Shown piece after piece: positions 6,278 to 13,089 of a DNA stretch of 16,766 bases. The notes under the pieces were generated by a model. The model searched no databases and had not been told where the DNA came from. It was given only the letters and a program-made list of their open reading frames with translations. Made by a program: the position numbers and the translations under genes. The DNA is taken from assembly GCA_050012355.1 (NCBI GenBank), contig JBEKHI010000213.1, forward strand, positions 1 through 16,766, written 5' to 3'. Source of the DNA: JBEKHI01 sp050012355 (GTDB lineage Bacteria; Actinomycetota; Actinomycetes; Streptosporangiales; Streptosporangiaceae). Every line of letters begins with the position of its first letter. Within the stretch, counting starts at the first letter, position 1.

Positions 6278-7197
6278 TGATGACCGAACCGCTCGCTCAC
6301 TTCGAAGAGACGCTCCTCGTGGAACTAAAGGAGGAGGTGGCGGCCAGGCAGCCGGGTCCGGTGAAGGTCCGGCGGCCGCGACCCCGTCGCATCGTGCTGG
6401 CCGCCGTCACCGTCGGTGTCAGCGCGGCCGTCGCCGCCGGTTTCGTGGTCGCGACCGGCGGGACCCCGGCCGGGACGAAGCCGGTCAGCTACTCGCTGGC
6501 AGCGGACTTCCTGAACCAGGCCGCAGCCGCCGTCCGTGCTCAGAACGCCCCGCTTCCCCAGCCGGATCAGGTCTCTTACACCGAACAGCTCACGGTCTCA
6601 CCAGGACGGCAGGGGGGTATCCGGGAGTGCCTGATCACTTGGTCCCCATGGCCGCTGACCGGGCGGGCCGGCGGGGTCGGCGGCGCCAGCAAGTGCGGTC
6701 CTGGCGTTCCCGCGGTGCCGTCCATACTGAAGGAGCTGAAGTACGTTAGCTCGCCGTCCGACCCCAGCTACCTGTATCCCGCCCTGAACACGCTCCCCAC
6801 CAGCCCAGCTGCCCTGCGTGCCGCGCTGTACGCCGCCGCCGCTCGCGGCGGGGCCGTGTGGGGCTTGCCGACCGTGCATTCGGCGAACGTGATCGTCTCC
6901 TTCTTGATCGAGAATCTCATGCAGGAGCCGTTGTCCGGAGCGGTGCGCGCCGCCCTGTACGAGATGCTTGCCCGAATGCCGGGGCTGACCCTGGTACCGA
7001 ACGCCGTTGACGCGGCCGGCCGGCACGGGACCGGCATTGTCATGAAGTGGGATTACCTGGGGTACGGCCAGGGGACCATTGAGGTCATTTTCGCGCCCCA
7101 TACGTACGCCGTGCTCGGCGGAAACAACATCATGCCAGGGCAGCGTGTCTATTTCGCGACCCTTAGTTCTGGACTGGTCACGCTGCCGCGATCTTGA
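6277..7197 (+). CDS. Single-TM CU044_5270-like protein, putative sigma partner
   Basis: The 306-residue product has a short cytoplasmic head (1-38), one transmembrane helix (about 39-59, after a basic RRPRPRR stretch) and a long extracytoplasmic domain. It looks like the CU044_5270 family that actinobacteria commonly encode behind ECF sigma genes. There is no HxxxCxxC zinc anti-sigma motif. Cys118 and Cys140 are the only cysteines after the helix and could form a disulfide outside the cell. The coupled start (ATG 6277 overlapping the sigma stop, or ATG 6280, eight bases after AGGGAG) supports a stoichiometric regulatory pairing. An anti-sigma or surface-sensing role is inferred from context; no biochemical function is shown. 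A strong hairpin follows the stop codon directly. Confidence 0.75.
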   Translation: MMTEPLAHFEETLLVELKEEVAARQPGPVKVRRPRPRRIVLAAVTVGVSAAVAAGFVVATGGTPAGTKPVSYSLAADFLNQAAAAVRAQNAPLPQPDQVSYTEQLTVSPGRQGGIRECLITWSPWPLTGRAGGVGGASKCGPGVPAVPSILKELKYVSSPSDPSYLYPALNTLPTSPAALRAALYAAAARGGAVWGLPTVHSANVIVSFLIENLMQEPLSGAVRAALYEMLARMPGLTLVPNAVDAAGRHGTGIVMKWDYLGYGQGTIEVIFAPHTYAVLGGNNIMPGQRVYFATLSSGLVTLPRS

Positions 7198-7200
7198 CCC

Positions 7201-7248
7201 TGATGCTGGGGGGATCGCGGCCTTCAGTCCGCGATCCCCCCAGCATCG
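7201..7248. terminator. Bidirectional hairpin terminator
   Basis: Perfect 19-base arms (7202-7220 and 7229-7247) enclose an eight-base loop, with a further G-T pair outside. The hairpin starts four bases after the stop of the sigma-partner gene and ends ten bases before the stop of the convergent GlsB-type gene, so it can terminate both transcripts. There is no T tract on either side. Confidence 0.8.
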
Positions 7249-7257
7249 GTTATGGGT

Positions 7258-7530
7258 TTAACGGCGGGGTTCGAGTCCGGTAAGGCGTAGCAGGAGCAGC
7301 AGCACCCACGCGCCGACGATCGACCCGATGATGCCGACGGGGTGGAAGCTATGAACGCTGACCGAGTGATACTCGACCAGGTTTTGCAGGAATCCGCCTA
7401 CGAAGGAACCGATAACGCCGACCACGATCGTGCCGATGACACCGATGGAGTCACGGCCCGGCATAAGCAGGCGCGCGATCGCGCCGACGATGAAGCCGAT
7501 GATCAGCAACACGATGATGAAGACAACCAT
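7258..7530 (-). CDS. GlsB/YeaQ/YmgE family small membrane protein
   Basis: This 90-residue protein has three hydrophobic helices (about 2-22, 28-48 and 62-85). It carries the family signature: IGFIVGAIARLLMPGRD at the first turn, then GVIGTIVVGVIGSFVGG and GIIGSIVGAWVLLLLLRL. The family, also called transglycosylase-associated, is widespread and often stress-induced, with no settled biochemical role. The length matches the family exactly. The Shine-Dalgarno upstream of the ATG is weak (GAAGGG about 15 bases away). Between its start and the next gene (7531-7654) I see only a short divergent promoter region. Confidence 0.9.
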   Translation of the reverse strand: MVVFIIVLLIIGFIVGAIARLLMPGRDSIGVIGTIVVGVIGSFVGGFLQNLVEYHSVSVHSFHPVGIIGSIVGAWVLLLLLRLTGLEPRR

Positions 7531-7654
7531 GTCCGCAACACTGCCCTTCTGTTCGCGGTTTATGCACCTTTGTAGTTATTCAGGCAATCAGGAGTGCTGA
7601 CCATAGCCCGAATGGAAGACTGAGCCGTGGCAATGATGCTGATGAGGAGAGCTC

Positions 7655-8800
7655 GTGACTGAGACGGATACCTCTCGGGCAGGTGTCTCGGCGGGGCTGG
7701 ATCCCGAGCCGCAGAGCCGGGGCCAGGCCGCGTTCCGGGCCGGATGGCTGATGGCGCAGCTCTATGGCCCGATCATCGACCGCGGCGGTAGTTCCGCCGG
7801 GGACCATTTGCCGAGCGTCAGCGAGCTGTCGGTATCCAACCGTGTGGAGCTCGCGGTCCGTGAGCTTGCGGAAGCCCTCACCGTCGCCGCGATCGGGACC
7901 GACTTCCAGGCGGAACTGGACGCGGTCGCAGCCGTGAAGCGGTCAGGCGAGTGGCATGCCGAGTTCAAAGAGACGGTCGCTCGCCTTCACCTGCTGCTGA
8001 TCATCGAGCTCACGGTGGATGATCCGCTCCTTGGCCACGCTTACTGTCTCGGGCGCTCGCTGTCCGACACGGCCTGGCTGCCGTCCACCTTGACTGTCTT
8101 CCAGCAGCAGCTCAATCCGTACCGGGTGGCTGAACTCGACGGCTGGCTCGCCGCCCTAGGGGAGATGCTTGGCAGTGACGCGGTAACCGCGGTGCGGGGC
8201 TCGCTGCGGGCATGGTCCGCCTGGGCGGCCGATCCCTTCGTCGAGCGGCGCAAGGTTGACTGGCATCGCGACGGCCGGAGCGTTGTGATGGCGTTGCGCC
8301 GTCAGGGGGCGGTTTGGCGTGATCTCCTTTCTGGTGAGCGGGTGCCCTCGTCGCTGCTGACGGCCGAGGCCTACGTCGGAGCGGCCGACACGTCGCTGCG
8401 ACGGGCCGGGTTTCTGGCCCGCCAGGTGCTCGTTCACTTCTGGTACGCCGTCGTGCTCCTGCTCGCGGTGGTCGGGGGCCTGATCTATGTGTCCGCCGCC
8501 TACGCGGCCGGCATGGCGAAGTTCTGGGGCGTCTTTGCCGCGGCGGCTGGCGGATCGGGTGCCCTGGTGCTCGGGATCCGCCAGAGCCTGACGAATTTGG
8601 CGCAGCGAACGGGAACGCGTCTGGGACAGGCTGAACGAGACGACGCCCTGCAAGTCGGCGCGACCAGGCTTCCGGCCGGCGCGACCGCTGGCCGTGTTTG
8701 CCTGCGGGTTTCTTCGGGAGAATTCAAGCGACCGAGCGACACCGCGATTCAGCCGATGACCGATCAGTCGGCGATGACAGAGCCAGGCGACAGCGACTAG
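7655..8800 (+). CDS. Hypothetical two-TM membrane protein with a large helical N-terminal domain
   Basis: I do not recognise this 381-residue protein. It starts at a GTG four bases after GAGGAGA. Residues about 20-255 are soluble and rich in alternating leucine and charged residues. Notable stretches are FRAGWLMAQLYGPII (27-41), which looks like a short conserved N-terminal signature, LPSVSELSVSNRVELAVREL, and a Trp-rich middle part (RAWSAWAADPF). Two transmembrane helices follow (about 262-284 and 290-309), forming a hairpin that would leave both the large domain and the about 70-residue polar tail on the cytoplasmic side. No catalytic motif was found. The VOC remnant begins 11 bases downstream and may share its transcript. 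A scaffold or sensor anchored to the membrane is possible but unsupported. Confidence 0.7.
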   Translation: MTETDTSRAGVSAGLDPEPQSRGQAAFRAGWLMAQLYGPIIDRGGSSAGDHLPSVSELSVSNRVELAVRELAEALTVAAIGTDFQAELDAVAAVKRSGEWHAEFKETVARLHLLLIIELTVDDPLLGHAYCLGRSLSDTAWLPSTLTVFQQQLNPYRVAELDGWLAALGEMLGSDAVTAVRGSLRAWSAWAADPFVERRKVDWHRDGRSVVMALRRQGAVWRDLLSGERVPSSLLTAEAYVGAADTSLRRAGFLARQVLVHFWYAVVLLLAVVGGLIYVSAAYAAGMAKFWGVFAAAAGGSGALVLGIRQSLTNLAQRTGTRLGQAERDDALQVGATRLPAGATAGRVCLRVSSGEFKRPSDTAIQPMTDQSAMTEPGDSD

Positions 8801-8811
8801 GTTCGGAGGGC

Positions 8812-8976
8812 ATGGCAGCGACTCCCTTGTTCCAGAAGATCGACGCGGTCACGATTCCGGTCGGCCGGGTGGCCGTTGTAACCGACCCGTTCGGCAACAC
8901 CCTCGTGCTGATCGACTTGTCCAAACGGCATTACGTAACCGACGCCGAGGGAAACGTCACCGAGGTAAAACGCTAG
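8812..8976 (+). CDS. VOC/glyoxalase-family protein lacking its middle (internal deletion remnant)
   Basis: The 54-residue ORF begins like a full-length VOC (glyoxalase/bleomycin-resistance) protein, PLFQKIDAVTIPV. It then jumps, in frame, to what is normally the C-terminal end of the same protein: PVGRVAVVTDPFGNTLVLID, then LSKRHYVTDAEGN. In family members these two blocks are separated by about 75-80 residues, including most of the two beta-alpha-beta-beta-beta units and their metal ligands. Both flanks of the missing part end in a valine-proline type motif (TVPVP and DIPVG), so ATTCCGGT at about 8854-8861 is the probable junction. The product cannot fold as a normal VOC barrel. GGAGG sits only two bases before the ATG, which is tight. 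It is 11 bases behind the two-TM protein gene. Confidence 0.7.
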   Translation: MAATPLFQKIDAVTIPVGRVAVVTDPFGNTLVLIDLSKRHYVTDAEGNVTEVKR

Positions 8977-8987
8977 CCCGACGGAAA

Positions 8988-9083
8988 ATGGCTCGCGGCG
9001 GCACCACCGTGCTGGCTACGATCGTCCTGCTCATCGCCCTGAGGAGGCCGATCATGGACCGTGACACCGAAGCATCCTTTTGA
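8988..9083 (+). CDS. Candidate short hydrophobic peptide
   Basis: ATG 8988 opens a 31-codon frame with one hydrophobic stretch (TTVLATIVLLIAL) followed by a basic then acidic tail, ending TGA 9081-9083. A shorter start, ATG 9054, is preceded by AGGAGG at five bases but would encode only nine residues. A leader peptide, a small membrane peptide or a decayed gene end are all possible. No homologue is recognised, and this stretch lies between two broken genes. Confidence 0.2.
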   Translation: MARGGTTVLATIVLLIALRRPIMDRDTEASF

Positions 9084-9128
9084 ACCAGTCAGCAAACGCC
9101 GTCGGGGGTTCCCTCTAGCGAGTCTCGG

Positions 9129-9291
9129 GTGAAGCGAGGCAATCGCATCGTCGGCATCGACACCGAGCTCGTCGAGAAGCTCGGCCGGAACGACTTGTGC
9201 CCGTGTGGCTCGGGTCGGCGCTTTCCGCCGCTGCTGCCGGGGAACCGGCCGTTTCGACGGGGTGCAGGCCAGCTATTACGTCCGGGACTAA
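9129..9291 (+). pseudogene. SEC-C motif protein fragment with a frameshift
   Basis: The frame from GTG 9129 reads RIVGIDTELVEKLGRNDLCPCGSGRRF, the start of the SEC-C zinc motif (CPCGSGxx then CC) found at the end of SecA and in stand-alone proteins. The expected second half, RRCCRGTGRFDGVQASYYVRD followed by TAA at 9289-9291, lies in the next frame. Removing one T from TTT at 9222-9224 unites them and restores C-x-C-x8-C-C spacing. The repaired product would be about 54 residues, short for a SEC-C protein, and the frame is stopped upstream at 9081-9083, so the 5' part may also be lost. No good ribosome site precedes 9129. It may be a decayed gene or a sequencing error. Confidence 0.6.
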
Positions 9292-9323
9292 TGGGAACTG
9301 GCGCCCGTCGGCTGGCGCACACC

Positions 9324-9406
9324 CACTTCTCCCGGGTTCGTGTACCTCAACCGCCGGAAAGATCCGACATGTCGGGCGGCCAGCGTGCGCTACCCCGGGA
9401 GAAGTG
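9324..9406. repeat. Inverted repeat flanking 57 bases
   Basis: CACTTCTCCCGGG (9324-9336) and its exact reverse complement CCCGGGAGAAGTG (9394-9406) are separated by 57 bases in the gene-poor stretch before the sigma factor stop. The interval has no ORF with a start and good codon bias. It may be a structured transcript end for the minus-strand ECF41 gene, a pair of binding sites, or the ends of a tiny mobile remnant. Confidence 0.5.
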
Positions 9407-9411
9407 AAGTT

Positions 9412-9432
9412 CGCTCGCCGCTCGCCGCTCGC
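9412..9432. repeat. Three tandem copies of a 7-base unit
   Basis: CGCTCGC occurs three times head to tail just downstream of the ECF41 stop codon, with a partial fourth copy. It is a short GC-rich tandem tract prone to slippage; no function is suggested. Confidence 0.5.
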
Positions 9433-9446
9433 CGCCGGGCGCCCGG

Positions 9447-10355
9447 CTAGCCCCCCGCCACGCTGCTCCAGGGCCGCAGCTTCTCGGGGTTGCGTACTAC
9501 CCAGATGTGCTTGATCCGATCGCCTGCGATGTCGAACGCGAATACCGACACGATGACACCATTTTGCTGAGCCACCAGCCCGGGCTGACCGTTGACCGTG
9601 CGCTCCAGGATCGTTATGCCCCTGGGCGCGAGGTTGGCGATTTCGACCCAGGCGCGGGCGATCTGCAGGCCGCCTTCGATGGGGTCCACGAAGGTAACGG
9701 CGAGGCCGCCTCCGTCGGCGATCGCCGTCGCGTCAGGATCGAGCAGGCTGATGAGGGCGTTGATGTCCTTTGCTTCCCACGCCTGCTTGAAGTCCCTGAC
9801 GAGGCCTGCCTGCCGGGCGGTCGGACTCGCGGGAGACTGCGACTCGCGGACGCGGTGGCGGGCCGACGAGGCCAGCTTCCGGCAGGCCGCCGGCGAACGG
9901 CCGGTTACCTCGGCCACCTCGGCGAAGGAATAGCGGAAGACATCGTGCAAGATCAACGCGACTCGCTCGGCCGGGGTCATCGATTCGAGCACGACCAGGA
10001 ACGCCATGCTGACCGACTCATCCAAGGTGACCCGGTCGGCGGGATCATCCGGCCGATCGGCGGGGCCGGGCAGCGGTTCGGGAATCCATTCGCCTACGTA
10101 GCGCTCCCGCCGGACCCGGGCTGAGCGGAGCAAGTCCAGGCAGATGCGGCTGGCGACCGTCGTCAGCCAGGCGCCCGGGGACTCGATGGCTTCCTGTTGC
10201 GGCGGGGTCATGGCGTACCAGCGGGCGTACGTCTCCTGTACGGCGTCCTCGGCCTCGGTCAGGGAGCCCAGCAGCCGGTAGGCGAGATTGATCAGCTGAC
10301 GCCGCTCGCTCATGACCGCGTTCAGGCCCGGATCGGGTTCGGATTGGGTGCTCAT
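9447..10355 (-). CDS. ECF41-group sigma factor (SigJ-like) with fused SnoaL-like domain
   Basis: This 302-residue protein has sigma region 2 (about 15-85, with LINLAYRLLGSLTEAEDAVQ), region 4 (about 115-170, with MTPAERVALILHDVFRYSFA) and a SnoaL/NTF2-like C-terminal domain (about 185-300). It carries the marks described for group ECF41: WIPEPL (90-95) between the sigma regions, a DGGG motif (214-217), and NPEKL (289-293) near the C-terminus. In this group the fused tail replaces an anti-sigma factor and modulates activity. ATG 10355 has AAGGAAG at about seven bases, whereas the upstream open frame to 10427 runs through the promoter. The usual partner, a carboxymuconolactone decarboxylase, oxidoreductase or epimerase, is absent; a SnoaL-like protein is encoded divergently instead. 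Confidence 0.92.
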   Translation of the reverse strand: MSTQSEPDPGLNAVMSERRQLINLAYRLLGSLTEAEDAVQETYARWYAMTPPQQEAIESPGAWLTTVASRICLDLLRSARVRRERYVGEWIPEPLPGPADRPDDPADRVTLDESVSMAFLVVLESMTPAERVALILHDVFRYSFAEVAEVTGRSPAACRKLASSARHRVRESQSPASPTARQAGLVRDFKQAWEAKDINALISLLDPDATAIADGGGLAVTFVDPIEGGLQIARAWVEIANLAPRGITILERTVNGQPGLVAQQNGVIVSVFAFDIAGDRIKHIWVVRNPEKLRPWSSVAGG

Positions 10356-10394
10356 GGTGTCGCTTCCTTGGTCGCAGCTGCCCTTACCCACTCC

Positions 10395-10448
10395 GACGAG
10401 GTACCGCACCCGAATGTGATGCCTCACACCTCAGGAGGCTGTGTCGTC
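10395..10448. promoter_or_regulatory. Back-to-back ECF41-type promoters
   Basis: On the plus strand CCTCACA (10422-10428) is followed after exactly 16 bases by CGTC (10445-10448). On the minus strand CATCACA (10421-10415) is followed after exactly 16 bases by CGTC (10398-10395). The consensus known for ECF41 is TGTCACA-N16-CGTC, so each site matches 5 of 7 bases at -35 and all of -10 with the correct spacing. The two -35 elements abut and form the palindrome TGTGA-TGCC-TCACA (10415-10428). Leaders of about 25-35 bases with good ribosome sites follow in both directions. ECF41 control of both genes is inferred. Confidence 0.65.
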
Positions 10449-10478
10449 GTACTGCTGAGACGTAATAAGGAGGAACCG

Positions 10479-10919
10479 ATGAGTGACTTTCAGGCCATCG
10501 CTGACCGAGTAGAGATCGAGGCACTGCGCGGCGAATTCACCGACGCGGCGATGATGCGTGACCGGGCCCGCCTCGCGTCGCTCTTCACCCACGACGGCGT
10601 GCTGCGGATGCCCAATATCCCCGTCGAGCTGGCCGGCCGGGAGGAGATCCGGGTCGGTGGTGAGCGGCTGCAGGATCAGTGGGAGTTCTTCGTGCAGACC
10701 ACCCATCCGGGCTCGATCCAGCTTGACGGCGACACCGCGTCCGGCCGTGCCTACATCCAGGAACTCGCGCGCACCCGTGACGGCCGCCAGGGGCTGAACT
10801 ACGCCATCTACCACGACCGCTACCAGCGCACCGACGACGGGTGGAAGTTCACCGAGCGGGTCTACGAGGTCAGGTACGTCGACACCAGCCCGCTAGCGGG
10901 CTCGGCACCAACGCCTTAA
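10479..10919 (+). CDS. SnoaL-like / NTF2-fold polyketide-cyclase-type protein
   Basis: The 146-residue protein is of the SnoaL_4 type: an N-terminal helix (IADRVEIEALRGEFTDAAMM), then alternating strands (LASLFTHDGVLRM, GREEIRV, GRAYIQEL) and a final YHDRYQRTDDGWKFTERVYE block. NTF2-fold proteins of this sort include cyclases, isomerases and ring-hydroxylating dioxygenase beta-like proteins, and many only bind ligands. AAGGAGG lies five bases before ATG 10479, far better than any start in the longer open frame reaching back to 10197. It is divergent from the ECF41 sigma gene and carries a candidate ECF41 promoter, so it is probably that sigma factor's target. The related fold of the sigma factor's own tail suggests a shared ligand, as inference. 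Confidence 0.82.
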   Translation: MSDFQAIADRVEIEALRGEFTDAAMMRDRARLASLFTHDGVLRMPNIPVELAGREEIRVGGERLQDQWEFFVQTTHPGSIQLDGDTASGRAYIQELARTRDGRQGLNYAIYHDRYQRTDDGWKFTERVYEVRYVDTSPLAGSAPTP

Positions 10920-10928
10920 CGCAGGACA

Positions 10929-10948
10929 GCTCCGCCCCGTCACGGAGC
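10929..10948 (+). terminator. Possible weak hairpin after the SnoaL-like gene
   Basis: GCTCCG (10929-10934) and CGGAGC (10943-10948) form a six-base stem with an eight-base loop ten bases after the stop codon. There is no T run. The rest of 10920-11060 holds only the upstream region of the next gene. Confidence 0.35.
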
Positions 10949-11060
10949 CCATACCTAGCCTGGTGGCTGGAGTAAGTTCGTTCGTGCCCTCCAGCGATCA
11001 TGGTAACCAGGGCGAGGCGTATGGTGCTGAAAAGAAGACCCGAGATGAGGGGCCTGGCGG

Positions 11061-12821
11061 ATGTCATCTCCCGGAGGCCAGGTGGAGGCCGGACAGCAGG
11101 CGAGTCCGGGGTTCGCCTTGCTGCTCACGCTGGCGATGGCGCAGTTCGTGGTCGTGCTGGACTTCACCATCGTCAACGTCGCGTTGCCGTCCATCCAGCA
11201 TGACCTGCATGTAGCCACCACGACGCTGCAATGGCTGATCAGCGGCTACGCGGTCGCCTTCGGCGGGTTCTTGCTGCTGGGCGGGCGGCTCGCGGACGCT
11301 TTCGGCCGGGCGAGGCTGTTCCGGATCGGCCTGGTCCTGTTCGTGGTCGCGAGCATGTCCGGGGGCCTGGCCGTCGAGCCGGGCCTGCTGATCGCCTCCC
11401 GGGTGGTGCAGGGGATCGGCGCCGCCATGCTGGCTCCCGCGGGCCTGTCCCTGCTGGTCACGAGCTGGCCAGGGGAGAAGGAACGCAGCCGAGCCCTGGG
11501 CACCTACGGCGCGGTCGCCTCGGCGGGCTTCGCGTCCGGCGCGGTGCTCGGCGGCCTGCTGGTCGAGGCTACCTGGCGGCTGGTCTTCTTCGTCAACGTC
11601 CCGGTCGGCATCGCGCTGCTGATCGCCTCGCGGCGGCTGCTGCCCCCGGATTCGCCCGGGCACGGGAGACAGCTGGATATTCCGGGGGCCGTGACCGCGA
11701 CGGCCGGGGTGGCCCTTCTGGTGCTCGCCATCGTCCGGGCGGGCGACACGCTGCGGCCCACCTGGCCGGTGCTGCTCGGTGCGGCCGCGATCGTGCTGCT
11801 GGCGGGGTTCGTGGTCAGGGAAAGGAGGGCCAAGGAGCCGCTGCTCAACCTGGCCCTGCTCAAAGACCGCGGCATCGCCGGGGCCAACCTCACCCTGATC
11901 GCGGTCGGCGCGTTCAGCGCCGCCCAGGTCCTGCTGGTGACGCTGTACCTGCAGGAGGGGCGCGGGCTGAATCCGGTGCTCACCGGCTTGTGCTTCATTC
12001 CGCAGGCGGCCGGGGCTTTCGCGCTGTCCGGACCGGCTGGCCGGGTCGTTCCCGCGCTGGGCCCTCGCCGCGCGCTGGCCATCGCGCTGTCCATCGCACT
12101 GCTCGCCCTGGCCGGCGCGGCCGTCTCGGTGCTGACCGGCTCGCTGCCGGGGCTGCTGGTGGCTCAGTTCACCCTTGGTGTCGCCGCCCGGCTCAGCCAG
12201 GTTTCCTCCAGCCTGGCTGGCACCCATGGGCCGGTCGCCGCCCAGTCGGAGGGAACGGCCAGCGCGCTGCTGACCGCCACCCGGCAGTGCGGCTCGGCCC
12301 TCGGCGTCGCCATCGTGTCAGCCGCGATGGTCGCCCTGCATGGCAGTTACAGTCACCGCACGGGGGTGGCCATGCTGGTGACCACCGGGTTCGCCTTGGC
12401 GGGCCTGCTCGCCACCCTGGTCGTACCTCCCGGCCCACCGGAATCCGGCCAGCGGCGGCAGTTGTTCCACCACCACGCTGGCGGGATGCCGTTACGCAGG
12501 ACGGAGCGCGTGGCGGCCAGCTATCAGAGCCTGCGCGGAGGCGACAGCCTTAGCGGCCGCCTCGTCGACGCCGTATTCACCGTCGATGAGGAGCATGGCG
12601 TAGCCGTGCGCGCTGGCCTCAACCGCGTCGGCCAGCGCGTTGGCGACGGCGGTGTCGCCATCGCACACCTCGAGTACGACGGTGAGCAACGTATGCACCG
12701 GTTCCCAGGCGTTCCGCAGCTCCGGGTAGCGGCTTTTGTCCAGGCCCGAGCTGAAGATCGTGTCGAACAGGGCGCGTCGCTGCGCGGCGAACGTTACGTA
12801 CGCCCCAGCCATGGCCGCTAG
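11061..12821 (+). CDS. DHA2-family MFS exporter with an abnormal antisense C-terminal extension
   Basis: Residues 1 to about 458 form a complete 14-TM EmrB/QacA-type drug:proton antiporter. The first helix carries VVVLDFTIVNVALPS, the motif-A loop is LLGGRLADAFGRARLF, then SRVVQGIGAAMLAPAGLSLL and FVNVPVGIALL follow. It would export hydrophobic compounds across the membrane. GAGGGG lies eight bases before ATG 11061. The normal end should be near 12435-12490, but no stop occurs in this frame until 12821, so the predicted 586-residue product runs about 330 bases antisense over the TetR gene. The last about 125 residues look like a shadow of that gene. A lost stop codon, a small indel near the 3' end or a genuine long tail are the alternatives. 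Confidence 0.85.
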   Translation: MSSPGGQVEAGQQASPGFALLLTLAMAQFVVVLDFTIVNVALPSIQHDLHVATTTLQWLISGYAVAFGGFLLLGGRLADAFGRARLFRIGLVLFVVASMSGGLAVEPGLLIASRVVQGIGAAMLAPAGLSLLVTSWPGEKERSRALGTYGAVASAGFASGAVLGGLLVEATWRLVFFVNVPVGIALLIASRRLLPPDSPGHGRQLDIPGAVTATAGVALLVLAIVRAGDTLRPTWPVLLGAAAIVLLAGFVVRERRAKEPLLNLALLKDRGIAGANLTLIAVGAFSAAQVLLVTLYLQEGRGLNPVLTGLCFIPQAAGAFALSGPAGRVVPALGPRRALAIALSIALLALAGAAVSVLTGSLPGLLVAQFTLGVAARLSQVSSSLAGTHGPVAAQSEGTASALLTATRQCGSALGVAIVSAAMVALHGSYSHRTGVAMLVTTGFALAGLLATLVVPPGPPESGQRRQLFHHHAGGMPLRRTERVAASYQSLRGGDSLSGRLVDAVFTVDEEHGVAVRAGLNRVGQRVGDGGVAIAHLEYDGEQRMHRFPGVPQLRVAAFVQARAEDRVEQGASLRGERYVRPSHGR

Positions 12822-13085
12822 CCGCTGCGCCGGGGTCGTCGTGGTGTCGGCGGCGCCGGCCAGCATGGCCGCGAACTCGTTCAGGGCGCGAGCCGTGACC
12901 GTGGCGAGCAGTTCGTCGCGGTCCGCGAAATGCCGGTAAGGCGCGGCGGTGGTCACGCCAAGCCGACGGCTCGTCTCGGCCATGGAAAAGCCGCGGACGC
13001 CGCGTTCGGCTATGAGATCGATGGCCACCTCGATCAGCGCCGACCGGAGATCGCCGTGATGGTAACGGCCGCCCTTCGCTGGCAT
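12492..13085 (-). CDS. TetR family regulator with WHG-type C-terminal domain
   Basis: This 197-residue repressor opens with YHHGDLRSALIEVAIDLIAE, then the helix-turn-helix GFSMAETSRRLGVTTAAPYR and HFADRDELLATV. These are the features of TetR proteins that carry the TetR_C_33 (WHG) ligand domain. Its start lies four bases after the stop of the CGNR-dehydrogenase gene, so the two form an operon read from the 14416-14477 promoter region. It therefore probably controls that operon and possibly the divergent LysR or the convergent exporter. Its 3' end is overlapped by the open frame of the exporter on the other strand. The ligand is unknown. Confidence 0.9.
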   Translation of the reverse strand: MPAKGGRYHHGDLRSALIEVAIDLIAERGVRGFSMAETSRRLGVTTAAPYRHFADRDELLATVTARALNEFAAMLAGAADTTTTPAQRLAAMAGAYVTFAAQRRALFDTIFSSGLDKSRYPELRNAWEPVHTLLTVVLEVCDGDTAVANALADAVEASAHGYAMLLIDGEYGVDEAAAKAVASAQALIAGRHALRPA

Positions 13086-13089
13086 CCGG

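Noticed and set aside
10356..10427. 24-residue N-terminal extension of the ECF41 sigma factor
   Set aside because: It would read through the promoter region; ATG 10355 has a good ribosome site and matches the family start.
10197..10478. 94-residue N-terminal extension of the SnoaL-like protein
   Set aside because: It overlaps the sigma gene antisense; AAGGAGG before 10479 defines the start.
11064..12227. 387-codon minus-strand open frame rich in Gln, Arg and Gly
   Set aside because: It is a low-complexity shadow of the DHA2 exporter on the plus strand, with no ribosome site or family.
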